A program made the position numbers and the translations under genes. Below are positions 1 to 10,600 of a stretch of DNA of 35,459 nt, one piece after another; positions within the stretch are counted from its first letter, which is position 1, and every line of letters begins with the position of its first letter. Under the pieces are notes generated by a model. The model did not search any database. It saw nothing but the letters and a program-made list of their open reading frames with translations, and was not told where the DNA came from. The stretch covers positions 1 through 35,459 of the forward strand of contig CAUWLL010000027.1 of the NCBI GenBank assembly GCA_963559605.1, read 5' to 3'. This stretch comes from Dorea_D sp963559605 (GTDB taxonomy: Bacteria > Bacillota > Clostridia > Lachnospirales > Lachnospiraceae).

Positions 1-43
1 GTCCCCCTGCGGGGGAGATATACTTTTGCGCTTAGCAGCGCAC
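1..43 (-). mobile_element. 5' end of a probable group II intron inside the helicase gene
   Basis: On the minus strand the helicase reading frame runs normally to a codon for Ile ending at position 44. It then meets GTGCGCTGCTAAGCGC, followed by a GC-rich hairpin (CCCCC-GCA-GGGGG) at the window edge. GUGCG is the established 5' consensus of bacterial group II introns, and stem-forming domain I sequence normally follows it. The frame stops four codons after the junction (TAA at 32-34). From memory of the family, relatives continue past DNMLKI without a break. Only 43 bases of intron are visible, so the reverse transcriptase and catalytic domains V and VI cannot be checked. Confidence 0.65.
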
Positions 44-3000
44 AATCTTGAGCATGTTGTCGATTTTAGCATCCACGCTACCTGCTCGCACCATTTCCGC
101 ACGCTCTGCAAAACTTTCTACCATCGATTTTTGTATCTCGCTTGGTTTTATGACTTCATTGATATATTCTGCCTCAGGCACCGGCAACTTCAGCATATCT
201 GAAGTCTGTATATCAGCGCTCTCTTTAAATAGAGAAATCAGCTCCGGAAGGTTGAAAAAGCGGGCAAACCGAATTTTTGTACGGTAACCAGTTCCCTCCG
301 GTGCTAGTTCAATTGCACTGACTGTTTCTCCAAAAGTAGAAGCCCATGCATCAAAATGTCCTAATCCCATCTTCTGAATTGTATCATACTGCAGATAACG
401 CATGATGGTATATAACTCCGTCATACTATTCGAGATCGGGGTTCCGGTTGCAAATGTCACTCCCTTACCTCCTGTGATTTCATCCAAATACCGACACTTC
501 ATAAACATATCTGAAGATTTCTGTGCGTCTGTCTGTGAAATGCCTGCCACATTTCGCATTTTTGTATATAAAAAAAGGTTCTTATAGTAATGAGATTCGT
601 CTACAAACAGCCGATCTACACCTAACTGTTCAAAAGTGACAACATCATCCTTTCTCGTCTGGTCATTAAGTCTTTTCAGTTTATCCTGGAGCATTTTTTT
701 CGTTTTTTCCATTTGCTTAATCGTAAACCGGGTACCCTTTTCCCTTGCCATGTCTTCGATCGAAAAGGTAATGTCTGTAATCTGTCGGTTAATGGTATCA
801 ATCTGACGTTCTTTCGATAATGGAATCCGTTCAAACTGACTGTGCCCGATAATAATCGCATCATATTCCCCGGTTGCGATCCTAGAGCAGAACTTTTTTC
901 GATTTGCCGGAGTAAAATCATTTTTTGTTGCCACCAGCACATTCGCACCGGGATATAAACGGAGAAAATCACTGCCCCATTGCTCCGTTAAGTGATTCGG
1001 GACTACATATAAGCATTTCTGAGCAAGACCTAATCGTTTGCTCTCCATACCTGCCGCAATCATTTGGAAGGTCTTGCCTGCTCCTACGCAGTGGGCAAGT
1101 AGCGTATTGTTACCGTATAATACATGTGCTACCGCATTTTTCTGGTGTGGTAAAAGTGTGATTTCCGGCGTCATTCCCACAAATTGGATGTGGCTGCCAT
1201 CATATTCCCTTGGACGGATACTATTGAAAATTTCATTATAGGTTTTACACAATCTCTCTCTCCTATCAATATCCTTAAATATCCACTCCTTGAAGGCTTC
1301 TCGGATCAGCTCCTGCTTTTGCCTTGCCAGCACGGTTTCTTTCCGATCCGGCACCCACTTCTCTTTTCCGTCTTCATAAATAGTAGTGTACAACTTCGTA
1401 TCTTTAAGGTTTAGTGCATCCTCCAAGAGACGATAGGCATTCGCACTTTGTGTTCCATAGGACGAAGTAATAACCGGATTTCCATAATCGCTACTCTTTC
1501 CTGTAACTGACCACTTTCCTGTAACCTCCGTATATTTCACATCTACCGTGCTACCTAACAGGTTTTTCGGGGTACGGAAAATTTCTCCCATAAATTGTGT
1601 AATGTATGCAGGTTCAATCCATGTAGCGCCCAACCTCACCTCAATCTCGGGTGCTTCCAACTCTTTAGGCTGTACCTTCTCCAAATACTTCACATTTACC
1701 GCATACTCTGGGTGGTTTTCTGCAAATGTACGGGCAGTATTTAATTTCTCCCGCACGTTACCGGATAAGTATTCATCCGACGTCTCCCATACGTCTGTAA
1801 GCGGATTTTTAAAGATGACGCCTTGTAATTCCTCCGTTATCTCCTCTTCCAATTTCCCAGCCAGTTCTGCCATAAACGGAACATCCACCCTTGCTTTCTC
1901 CCCAATACAGACTGCCAGCGCCTCTGTCGCAGTATCCACAGTGGTAACAGGCTGTGCTTTTCGTATGGTACGCTTGGTAAAAATATCTGCTTTCCGTAAC
2001 AGATTTCCTTCCTCATCCGTTAATTCCAGCGAAGAAAGCAAGCAGTAACTGCTGTCCTGCGAAAAAGCCCTACGGTTTGCGGTATTGTTTAAAAGTCCAT
2101 ATTTTGCAGTAAAGGTATCGTACACTTTCGACAGTTCTTGCTGGAGTTCTGCTACCTCTCCATCGGAACCATCATTTAACTGGCAGTCAATCAGCTCCCT
2201 TGTCAGATTACGGATTTCGATCATTCCCTGCACACGCTCTGCTGTCATTTTCGGCAGCTCTACCCGGTTCATTTTGGAATTTTCCCGGTAATATACTTCC
2301 CCGTCTATATTGGCAAAGCTAAAGTTCTTAACTGATGGATCAGCAGGAATGGACTTAACTTCTTCCTCCAATTCCGAATCATCCCATACTCGTTCCTCAA
2401 TCGTTCCGTGAATGTGGCTCACAGCCTCCTGTAACTGTTCTGCCAGATCAGCTCCTTCGATGGCTTTTACCGTTACCTGCTGTTTCCCGTACTGGGTACT
2501 TTCTTCCGTAAATTCTCCCAACACCATTTCCGGATGTGTTGCAAAATAGGAATTGACCGTATATCCTTCCTTCGTTGTCCCAAGCTGTACCCAGTCCGGC
2601 ATGGTAAGCGTTGCCCGGTCACGCTTCTGCAAAAATAAAATGTCCGCTACCACCTCTGTATTGGCATTTCTCTGAAACGCATTAGAGGGAAGGCGGATAG
2701 CACCCAGTAAATCTGCCCGGTTTGCAAGGTACTCACGGACACTGGTGTTTTGCTTATCCATCGTTCCGCTGGAAGTCACAACCGCTACCACTCCGCCCGG
2801 ACGTACCAAATCCAAAGATTTTGCAATAAAGTAATCATGGATAAAAAAATGGAAACGGTCATATTTACGGTCTGGCACCTTATATGCTCCAAACGGGACG
2901 TTCCCGATCACACAGTCAAAAAAGCTGTCTGGAAAGTCGGTTGTCTCAAATCCTTGTATGGAAATCTGGTTTTTCTGATATAACTGTCTGGCGATCCTTC

Positions 3001-6000
3001 CGGATACGCTGTCCAGTTCCACGCCATACATTTTGATTTCACCCATGCTCTCCGGTACTAAACCCATGAAATTTCCCACACCACAGGACGGTTCCAACAC
3101 ATTTCCATTTTTAAGCCCCATATCTTCTAATGCACGATACATTGCCTGAATTACAATTGGTGAAGTATAAAACGCATTTAAAGTGGATGCTCTGGCAGCT
3201 TCGTATTCTTCCGGGAAAAGCGTCTCATATAATTCCGTAAATTCTTTCTCCCACTCTTTGTTTTTCTCATCAAAGGCATACGGCAGACCACCCCATCCTA
3301 CATAACGGGATAAAATTTCCTGTTCTTCTGGCGTTGCCATCCGTTCGTCGGATTCCAGTTCATGCAATAACTGGATGGCTTCCACGTTTGCCCGGAATTT
3401 TGCCTTCAAACCGCCAGCACCTAAATCTTCGTCTGTAATACGGAAATTCACAGGTTCATGAGAAACGCTTTCCAACCCTTTTGCAGTTCGGATCGTTTGA
3501 ATTTCCTCTGTTGATAAAATCTTGTCTGTCACTTCGTCTACAATCGGCTGCTTCCACTTCTGCTCTGTCTCCGTCATCTGTTCAATGACATCATCAATGA
3601 GCTGCATCTGTTCTGGCGAAAAATCAGGATTCAGCATCGGTTCCAGCACATGGTCTTTTTCTGCTGCTTCGTAAATGACATCCATCTGCTCAGGCGAAAA
3701 ATCTTCATAAGTAACACCTGCTTCTTCCATTTCGTCCTGAATCAGACTGCCTACCCGGTTGGACAACACATAATCTTCGTACTCATAGCCTTCTTCCCAC
3801 AGTTCTACGACTTCTTCAAAAGGAATCTGCTCCGCTGAAATTTCCTCAAACGGAATCTCTGGTTCTGCTTCTATCTGTATACCTTCCGCTGTTTCTTCGG
3901 AAACTGTCTGCTCTGTGACCTCTGGAGGTACCGTATTCTCTGGTTCTGCAAACGCTGACATATCCATGAAGTCAAATAAGGACATCTGCCGACTGCTTAT
4001 TACTTCCGTCTCTTTCTCCTTTTGCGGGAAAATGGTGTATGTGCCTTCTACATATTGCTGTACCTGCGATAGAAGTTCCACACATTTCTCATAATCTTTA
4101 TGCTCAAGCGGAAGTTCTGCTAACGCTTCACTCATCTGTTGCACTAGCATTTCCCCATTTCCCTGCTCTAAAATCTCTGCAATGTCCTTGCGGTAATCGT
4201 ACTGATAATCTTCCCGCTCTTTCCACGGACGGGTAATTTCCCTTGGAATTTCCCAGTAGAAAGAACATACCATTCCTCCAATCTGTTCCCGTTCATAAGA
4301 CGGCATCCGGGAATAATCCTGTGGCTTTAAGAAACGGTTCTGATCCATTAAAAATCCCGTCCGCTTTGCCACCTGTGACCATTTTAACAATACCTTAGCG
4401 TCTGGTTTCATGATGGAACCTCGCTCCAGCCTTACCCCTTTTCCGTCATAATTTGCATGGGACCAGTCTGCACCATAAAGAGCATGGCTGCAGCCTCCCG
4501 TTCCATACTCGTCCTGAATAAACCTTGTCCGTTCTTTCAAATCTTCGTGCTGAAGGAAATAAGAATAAATGCGAAGCCTCCCATCCGAATAGGAACCGCC
4601 ACGGCTTAAAAATCCATCTATCTCATCCTGCGTAATAAAGATTGGATGCTCCTTCCATACAAATCCTTCTCTCGCCTGATAGGGAATAGTTTCCTTTGCA
4701 AACTTTTGAAACTGTGCAAGCACTTTATCCGGTCTGTACCAATGAAAGCGCATCAATTCCTTATCTATGGAATAAGCCTCTGCCAGTCCTTCCAGACGCT
4801 CGATCATTTCCTGAAGAGAATCCGGCTTAGAGATCAGCTCTGCAATTCTCTCCGTTTTTTTGGGATAGATATGTCCGAAATCTTCCCCGAAAACCAATTC
4901 CGCCACGCCTTCCGCCATATCTCCGTGAAGATATCCAAGCGCCTGTGCGTGTTCCTGCACCGCATTGTCTCTTGCCGCATCCAGTACCACCTGCGGAGCA
5001 TACTCCCCTTGCTTTAGCAACTGATGAATACGTCCGCTTACATCCTCCCATGAAAGAAAGGCTTTCGAAAGCACCTGATCCGTTACCGTATGACCGACAG
5101 CAATCTGCATTCCCAGTTCATCAAAGAAAACGGAATACTCCGTACCATCTATCACGAACCCTTTCGCCCCAGTTCCATACTCTTTCTTCAAAAATTCCAC
5201 ATATTCTTCCGGTGTCTGTTCGCTCATGTAATTGTAAATGATACGGAGCTGGCTTTTATTCTGGTTACTTCCGGTTCGCAGCACTTCATCCACCACCTCT
5301 GCCGGAATCGCAATCTCCCCGGCATAAAGTGCGGCAGTCCGTTCCTCTATGTTCCGTATCTGTTCCTTGACCGTCGGTAAATCGGGCAAAGATAAAGCAG
5401 AGGCAATTTCTTCCTCTGCTTCGCTCAAATCCTGTTCTGTTGTATCTCCACTTAATTGAATACCAATTCCTTCAAGATATTCTCCTCTGCCATTGTCGTC
5501 AGCATATTCTGGTGGGCGATCCATCCCATCTGATCGCTCCTCTTGTCCGGTGACGGGAATTTCTTCTCCAATCCTTTCATCAAAACTTCCATCCTCTCTC
5601 CGGCTGCCTGTTCTACTTCCAAGAGATGGCTGTTCAGTTTCCCTGTCAGCAGCAAACTCTGATACAGGTTCTTTTTGTTCTCCATCAGATAGGTTTTCCG
5701 CAACATTCCGTACTTCCCAATAGTCACTGGCTCTTCCTCCAAAGTCAGGTTCGGAAACAGATAATCTCCCTTGCGATGATATGTCAATGCCATTCTTGAT
5801 TCCTCCTTTATTCTCCGTATCCTTATAACTTTCGCGAATTAACGTGTTGAGTTTATTGTAAGGTATCTTATTTGTATTTGCAACAGAATTTTCCAATTCT
5901 TCCTGTAAAATTTTTCGGACAGTCCGACCAATATCACGAAGCACTGGTTCTACAAGTTCGCTTGTGGCATTTCCCAAAAAAGACAGCACAGACAATCGAT

Positions 6001-6652
6001 TAAAGTCTGTGATATTCATAAAGTCCGTTTCTTCCAGATATTCCATCGGATTAAGTCCACACCTACGTGATAGTGTATAAAACGCACTATCACGCAAAAG
6101 ATTCCTAAAATTCACACGCAGCGTATCCGGGTTTAAATCATGCAGGAAAGAATCCTCTGTAACATACTCTAGGCCATCCATCGCTTCCTCCAGATTGTCC
6201 TCTGCCATTTCCGCCGCGATTGCAAGAAGCGCACTCTGAAGATCAGCGGCATCATCTCCCACAAGTCCGTAAGCATCCTCCAAATGAGCGAGCATTTCCT
6301 TATAATGCCATTCCTCTAATTTCCACAAATACGGGGCTCTGCCTCCACGTACCATGTGGGTGTCCTGAATATCAAATACGTATCTCAACTTGCTGAAACT
6401 ACCACGATCATCAATCAATGCAATCCCCTTTGCCCCACGATTTACCCATCGGTGCATTTTCTCATTCCACTGCTCCAATTCTGCACAGGCTGTGGCATTG
6501 GGACGCTGTGCATAAATCAATAGTGTATCTGAAAATGAATAACGATATAATCTGGCTGCCGTATCCAAATATCCCATCCAATCACGTGAAGAACGGCTAA
6601 TATCCTTTGCGGTAACCTCTGCCAGATTACGAATGTCTTGTATCTTTGCCAT
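32..6652 (-). CDS. Giant ArdC-N / N6-adenine methylase-like / SNF2-type helicase protein, interrupted by an intron
   Basis: A conjugative-element DNA-processing protein of 2206 residues to the formal stop; true coding ends near 44, where the group II intron begins, so the gene continues left of the window. The first ~130 residues resemble the ArdC N-terminal domain (DWMGYLDTAARLYRYS, LLIYAQRP), a family with antirestriction and ssDNA-binding members. Residues ~280-420 are acidic and low in complexity. Two related segments near 490 and 715 carry an EYGTGG-type motif. A methyltransferase-like core follows: LEPSCGVGNF (~1187) and NVPFG (~1250), where classical enzymes have NPPF/Y, so activity is uncertain. 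The helicase part has HQKNAVAH, Walker A AHCVGAGKT (~1856), DESH (~2018) and ATGTPISNS (~2070). Later helicase motifs are missing from this exon. The start has AAGGAGA six bases upstream. The precise role in transfer is not established. Confidence 0.85.
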   Translation of the reverse strand: MAKIQDIRNLAEVTAKDISRSSRDWMGYLDTAARLYRYSFSDTLLIYAQRPNATACAELEQWNEKMHRWVNRGAKGIALIDDRGSFSKLRYVFDIQDTHMVRGGRAPYLWKLEEWHYKEMLAHLEDAYGLVGDDAADLQSALLAIAAEMAEDNLEEAMDGLEYVTEDSFLHDLNPDTLRVNFRNLLRDSAFYTLSRRCGLNPMEYLEETDFMNITDFNRLSVLSFLGNATSELVEPVLRDIGRTVRKILQEELENSVANTNKIPYNKLNTLIRESYKDTENKGGIKNGIDISSQGRLSVSEPDFGGRASDYWEVRNVAENLSDGEQKEPVSEFAADRETEQPSLGSRTGSRREDGSFDERIGEEIPVTGQEERSDGMDRPPEYADDNGRGEYLEGIGIQLSGDTTEQDLSEAEEEIASALSLPDLPTVKEQIRNIEERTAALYAGEIAIPAEVVDEVLRTGSNQNKSQLRIIYNYMSEQTPEEYVEFLKKEYGTGAKGFVIDGTEYSVFFDELGMQIAVGHTVTDQVLSKAFLSWEDVSGRIHQLLKQGEYAPQVVLDAARDNAVQEHAQALGYLHGDMAEGVAELVFGEDFGHIYPKKTERIAELISKPDSLQEMIERLEGLAEAYSIDKELMRFHWYRPDKVLAQFQKFAKETIPYQAREGFVWKEHPIFITQDEIDGFLSRGGSYSDGRLRIYSYFLQHEDLKERTRFIQDEYGTGGCSHALYGADWSHANYDGKGVRLERGSIMKPDAKVLLKWSQVAKRTGFLMDQNRFLKPQDYSRMPSYEREQIGGMVCSFYWEIPREITRPWKEREDYQYDYRKDIAEILEQGNGEMLVQQMSEALAELPLEHKDYEKCVELLSQVQQYVEGTYTIFPQKEKETEVISSRQMSLFDFMDMSAFAEPENTVPPEVTEQTVSEETAEGIQIEAEPEIPFEEISAEQIPFEEVVELWEEGYEYEDYVLSNRVGSLIQDEMEEAGVTYEDFSPEQMDVIYEAAEKDHVLEPMLNPDFSPEQMQLIDDVIEQMTETEQKWKQPIVDEVTDKILSTEEIQTIRTAKGLESVSHEPVNFRITDEDLGAGGLKAKFRANVEAIQLLHELESDERMATPEEQEILSRYVGWGGLPYAFDEKNKEWEKEFTELYETLFPEEYEAARASTLNAFYTSPIVIQAMYRALEDMGLKNGNVLEPSCGVGNFMGLVPESMGEIKMYGVELDSVSGRIARQLYQKNQISIQGFETTDFPDSFFDCVIGNVPFGAYKVPDRKYDRFHFFIHDYFIAKSLDLVRPGGVVAVVTSSGTMDKQNTSVREYLANRADLLGAIRLPSNAFQRNANTEVVADILFLQKRDRATLTMPDWVQLGTTKEGYTVNSYFATHPEMVLGEFTEESTQYGKQQVTVKAIEGADLAEQLQEAVSHIHGTIEERVWDDSELEEEVKSIPADPSVKNFSFANIDGEVYYRENSKMNRVELPKMTAERVQGMIEIRNLTRELIDCQLNDGSDGEVAELQQELSKVYDTFTAKYGLLNNTANRRAFSQDSSYCLLSSLELTDEEGNLLRKADIFTKRTIRKAQPVTTVDTATEALAVCIGEKARVDVPFMAELAGKLEEEITEELQGVIFKNPLTDVWETSDEYLSGNVREKLNTARTFAENHPEYAVNVKYLEKVQPKELEAPEIEVRLGATWIEPAYITQFMGEIFRTPKNLLGSTVDVKYTEVTGKWSVTGKSSDYGNPVITSSYGTQSANAYRLLEDALNLKDTKLYTTIYEDGKEKWVPDRKETVLARQKQELIREAFKEWIFKDIDRRERLCKTYNEIFNSIRPREYDGSHIQFVGMTPEITLLPHQKNAVAHVLYGNNTLLAHCVGAGKTFQMIAAGMESKRLGLAQKCLYVVPNHLTEQWGSDFLRLYPGANVLVATKNDFTPANRKKFCSRIATGEYDAIIIGHSQFERIPLSKERQIDTINRQITDITFSIEDMAREKGTRFTIKQMEKTKKMLQDKLKRLNDQTRKDDVVTFEQLGVDRLFVDESHYYKNLFLYTKMRNVAGISQTDAQKSSDMFMKCRYLDEITGGKGVTFATGTPISNSMTELYTIMRYLQYDTIQKMGLGHFDAWASTFGETVSAIELAPEGTGYRTKIRFARFFNLPELISLFKESADIQTSDMLKLPVPEAEYINEVIKPSEIQKSMVESFAERAEMVRAGSVDAKIDNMLKIVRC

Positions 6653-6698
6653 AAGCTGTCTCCTTCCTCCTTTTCTCTTTCTTAAAGCTTTTACTAAA

Positions 6699-6735
6699 AT
6701 GTACCGGATTTCGGTACATTTGAAATCCGGTACAT
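6699..6735. promoter_or_regulatory. Palindrome site 1 with an extra inverted half-site
   Basis: A 21-bp palindrome (core TGTACCGGATTTCGGTACA, 6700-6718) is followed by GAAATCCGGTACAT (6722-6735), which is the inverted copy of its left half. Two alternative hairpins or two overlapping protein sites are therefore possible. It lies in the 112-bp gap between the SpoVG-like gene and the start of the helicase gene, 47-83 bases upstream of the ATG. It is one of seven dispersed loci of the same palindrome. Confidence 0.75.
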
Positions 6736-6764
6736 CTTTTCAACTCATAAACTCATAAAAACAC

Positions 6765-7670
6765 TTAAATTTTTGGCGTAACCGTCTTTTCTGCCTGTTT
6801 TTCCGGACACCCTGCCTCCAGTGAATCCGTCAGCCCGCTTCTTAATTGAAAAAGATAATGTTTTGATAAACCTTCCATATCCAGGCTGATGTCCTCTTTT
6901 TCAAATTGAATCCATCCCTCCAAACCTTCACGTTTACATTCTTCTTGCAAAAACGTCAGTGTGGAGCTGGCATATTCTTCTCTCGGAAGCACACAGAAAT
7001 TACTGCCTAATTTCCATCCGTCATTGATCAAAGACTGTAATGCCTGACTCAGCTCCTGGAACTGCTTCGCTTTCGTTTCCTGTGTCTTTCCTTTTTGCTC
7101 TTTTTCCTGCCCAAGCACACGCTGATACTCCGTCAATACAGCTTCTTTCAATGCCTTCTGGGATTCTGCTGTCACGCCATAAACCAGATCAGAATATGCC
7201 CCGGTACCGTCTTGGTACTGAGGCATATTGATAAAAAATCCTTTTTCTGATTCTTTTAATGTAATTCCTTTGATAGTCAGTCCGGAAATCTCCACATCTG
7301 CCATAGCGCGGACGATCACCTTATCTGTAAGTTCTTTCTCCTGATTAACAGGATTTACAGATACATTCGTAATTTTTTCCAAGTAATCAAAGGAACTTTT
7401 TAAAACTGTCTCTTTGATCTTTTCCCCTATGGCTTCCTGAATCTGTTTTTTCAGTTCTTCATCTGCAAGAACTACATTCTGCCAGTCCTCTCCGCGCTTT
7501 TGACTTGGGTAAGCGTAGAAACTTTTTTCTTCTCCGGTTTCCCGGTCGGGGTATTTCTGTCCGCGCACTTGAAATCGGATGAAATCATCTACGGTAACCA
7601 CCGCATAGACAAACACACCACTCTTTTCTTCCTTCGGTATCCGTATCCTTACGTCTATATCATGCTCCAT
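6765..7670 (-). CDS. Protein with two SpoVG-like domains
   Basis: 301 residues, cytoplasmic, no signal or membrane segment. Two regions look like the SpoVG fold, a small RNA/DNA-binding domain. The first (~20-95) reads DDFIRFQVRGQKY, then FYAYPSQKR and an amphipathic ELKKQIQEAI helix. The second (~120-190) reads ADVEISGLTIKGITL, then GFFINMPQYQ and a long helix. Single-domain SpoVG proteins are about 90-100 residues, so this looks like a duplication plus a C-terminal region of ~110 residues of unknown function. The start ATG has AAAGGAG upstream and lies 15 bases after the surface-protein stop, suggesting co-transcription. SpoVG-type proteins are regulatory in Bacillus and Staphylococcus; a role in controlling element genes is inference. 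Confidence 0.7.
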   Translation of the reverse strand: MEHDIDVRIRIPKEEKSGVFVYAVVTVDDFIRFQVRGQKYPDRETGEEKSFYAYPSQKRGEDWQNVVLADEELKKQIQEAIGEKIKETVLKSSFDYLEKITNVSVNPVNQEKELTDKVIVRAMADVEISGLTIKGITLKESEKGFFINMPQYQDGTGAYSDLVYGVTAESQKALKEAVLTEYQRVLGQEKEQKGKTQETKAKQFQELSQALQSLINDGWKLGSNFCVLPREEYASSTLTFLQEECKREGLEGWIQFEKEDISLDMEGLSKHYLFQLRSGLTDSLEAGCPEKQAEKTVTPKI

Positions 7671-7684
7671 ACTTCTGCTCCTTT

Positions 7685-10600
7685 CTAAGAAATATTCTTT
7701 TTCTTCTTTTTATAGTACTTGTATCCCCAAAAAAGCAGTGAACATAGGCATGCCACACCCATATAACATCCTCCATGGTGGGAAAGCCCAGTCTGGGCAG
7801 CTTTTACTGCCTCTTCTTCTGGTACTTCCTTCGCTTCCATCACCTCTTCTGCTTTTTCTTTCACCGGTTTCTTTTCCGGAGTTTCCTCTGATTCGTCTTT
7901 GTTCTCTTTTTCCTCTTTGGGAACAACCATCTCTGCAACGTTTTCTGCCGTCACAGGCTCCTCCATTCCGTCAGCTTTTGCTGAAACTACATTTCGGATG
8001 GAAGTTAAGACTGCATATTCATTAATAACTGCCTGATACGTAACCCGTACACTTTCTCCGTATTTTAACGGATTTTCCAGCAGAACCGAAAAACCGTTTT
8101 CACCTTCGGGAACTGTGATATGTCCACGGTCACACACAATACTTTCAAACAACAGATTGACTCCTTCTGAAAGACCTGTATCCGTTAGTTTTAACTTAGC
8201 CGCCAAGGAATCTTTTTTCGTATTTTCTACTGTAACTGTATATCTAATAACCTCACCTTTCTGATAGGAGTTTTTGTCTGATTTCTTTGTGATCTGCAAT
8301 TCTGGAACCGGCTCATAAACAGCCTTTACCTTTCGATCGCTGACAATTTCCTTAAGCATCACTGACTCTGTATGATCTGATGTATCCATTTCTTTTCCAT
8401 CCACACTGACAGACGCTAAAAAATATCCTTCCTCCGGGGTATACTCTACTTTTTTACTCGCTCGCTGCTTCACACGATTCATAGTCGGCGTGATCGCGCC
8501 ATTCTCAACTTCCGTGTAAACAGTATGGAAGACTTCTACAGTCACCTGATCTTCCGATCGGTCCGATGTATTCTCACAAGAAACGCCAGCCCTGTTCGTA
8601 ATTTTTGAAGAGAGCAGTTCCTGTTCCTCCAATGCTGCCTGAAAAGTGATATGTACAGGTGTTTCATTCGTGATTTCCGGTATATCCACTTGGAATCCGG
8701 ACTCCGTATAACTAACCTCTGCAAACGGATGATCCGTACGTACAGACCCTTTCAGAAGGTTTAAGCCTTCCGGGAAGTCGGTGTCTTTGACAACAACTCC
8801 TTTTGCTGTTGCGCCCTTTACAGGCTGTGACACGATCAACGTATATTCCACAAGTTCTTCTGGATGGTACGCCTTTTTATCCGCTTTTTTTTCGATCCTG
8901 ACAGACGGGATCTTTGCAAAAACCGCCTCTACATTATGATTTTTTCGAATATCATTGATTCGGATATGTTTCGGATATTTCTTTACGTCCAGTGGATTAC
9001 CGTCTACGCTTAAGCTGTACAGATAGTATCCCTCATCCGGTGCATAACTGATGGTACGATGTTCTCCGCGTTCAATCTGCCATTCTGATTCAGTGATCAT
9101 TCCATTTTGGACAGCTGTTTCAATTCTGTAATAAATCCCGGTCATGGCTGAATCATCCACAAGTTCTCCGTTATCTGCCGTTGCCACGGCAATATTCTCT
9201 ACATCTACCGCTTCCAGAACATCATTCTCTACCGTTGCTTCAAAATGTACGGTAATCTTGTTGCCATACTCCAGATAAGGAAGCCTTACTTCAAAAGAAC
9301 GTTCCTTTTTCACAAGCTCATATACCGTCTCTTCTTTTTCACACTGCACCTCTATGGAATTCTTGTTGATCACAATACCTTTTGTCAGATCTTTATCCTC
9401 CAATACTACACCGTCTGCCACAGTGCCTTTCACCGTCTGTTCCAGAGAAATGCTGTATTGGATCGTGTCTTGATAGTTGTATTGTTCTTTGTCTACATTT
9501 TTCGTGATCTGAAGCCGCGGGATCAGACGGCAGGTAACAACCACTTCATGATTTCCTTGAATGTTCCGGAACTCGTATTTCTTTTGATAGTCTTTTACAG
9601 ACTTTTCCCTGCCATCTACTTCTATCTTAGAAATGTAATACCCCTCATCCGGCTCATATGTGACCGTACGATCTTCTCCGGCATGGATAAAAGGATCATC
9701 CGGGGTAATCTTTCCATTGTTAATAGAGGTATTAATGTGCCAATAAGGCAGGGCTTTTACTGTAATCTCGTGATCTGCCGTAATGTTACGGAACGTATAG
9801 CTCCCCCCTTCATCCGCAGGGACCGGCTGTTCTTTTCCATCCACTACTACAGAATTGATGTAATAGCCTTCGTCTGCCTGATAGGTGATGGTACGGTCTT
9901 CCCCGGCATGGATTTTCGTATCCGACGGCGTAATAGAAGCGTGTTCCGCCGATGTCCTCACACTCCAATAAGGCAGGGCTTTTACCACAATGCTGTGATT
10001 TCCGTTAATATTGCTGAACGTATAACTGCCTCCCTCATCCGCAGGGATGGGCTGGCTTTCTCCGTCCACTAGTACAGAATCCACATAATATCCCTCTTTT
10101 GCCTGATAGGTGATGGTACGATCTTCTCCGGCATGGATCCGACTGTCCCCCGGTGTAATGGTTCCATTGGTGATAGACGTGGTGACTGTCCAATAAGGTA
10201 CTGCCTTTACCACAATGCTATGATTTCCGTTAATATTATTGAACGTATAACTTCCTCCTGCATCTGCTGGGATGGGCTGGCTTTTTCCATCCACTATGAC
10301 AGAACCGATGTAATACCCCTCTGCCGCCTGATAGGTGATGGTACGGTCTTCTCCAGCATGGATCCGGTTATCCCCAGGCGTAATGGTTCCATTCGTGATC
10401 GATGTGGTGACTGTCCAGTAAGGCAGCGCTTTTACTGCCACGTTATGATCTGCCGAAAGATTCTTGAATGTATAGCTTCCTCCTGCTTCTGAAGCAATGG
10501 ACTGTGATCTTCCATCAATCACCACTGATGAAATATAATATCCACTATTTGCTTTCCAAGTAACCGTACGGCTCGAACCCGGCTCTATATTCTTTTCCGT

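Noticed and set aside
9245..10072. 275-codon open frame on the plus strand
   Set aside because: It is the antisense of the 75-residue repeats of the surface protein, keeps open because the repeats share codon phase, and has no ribosome site.
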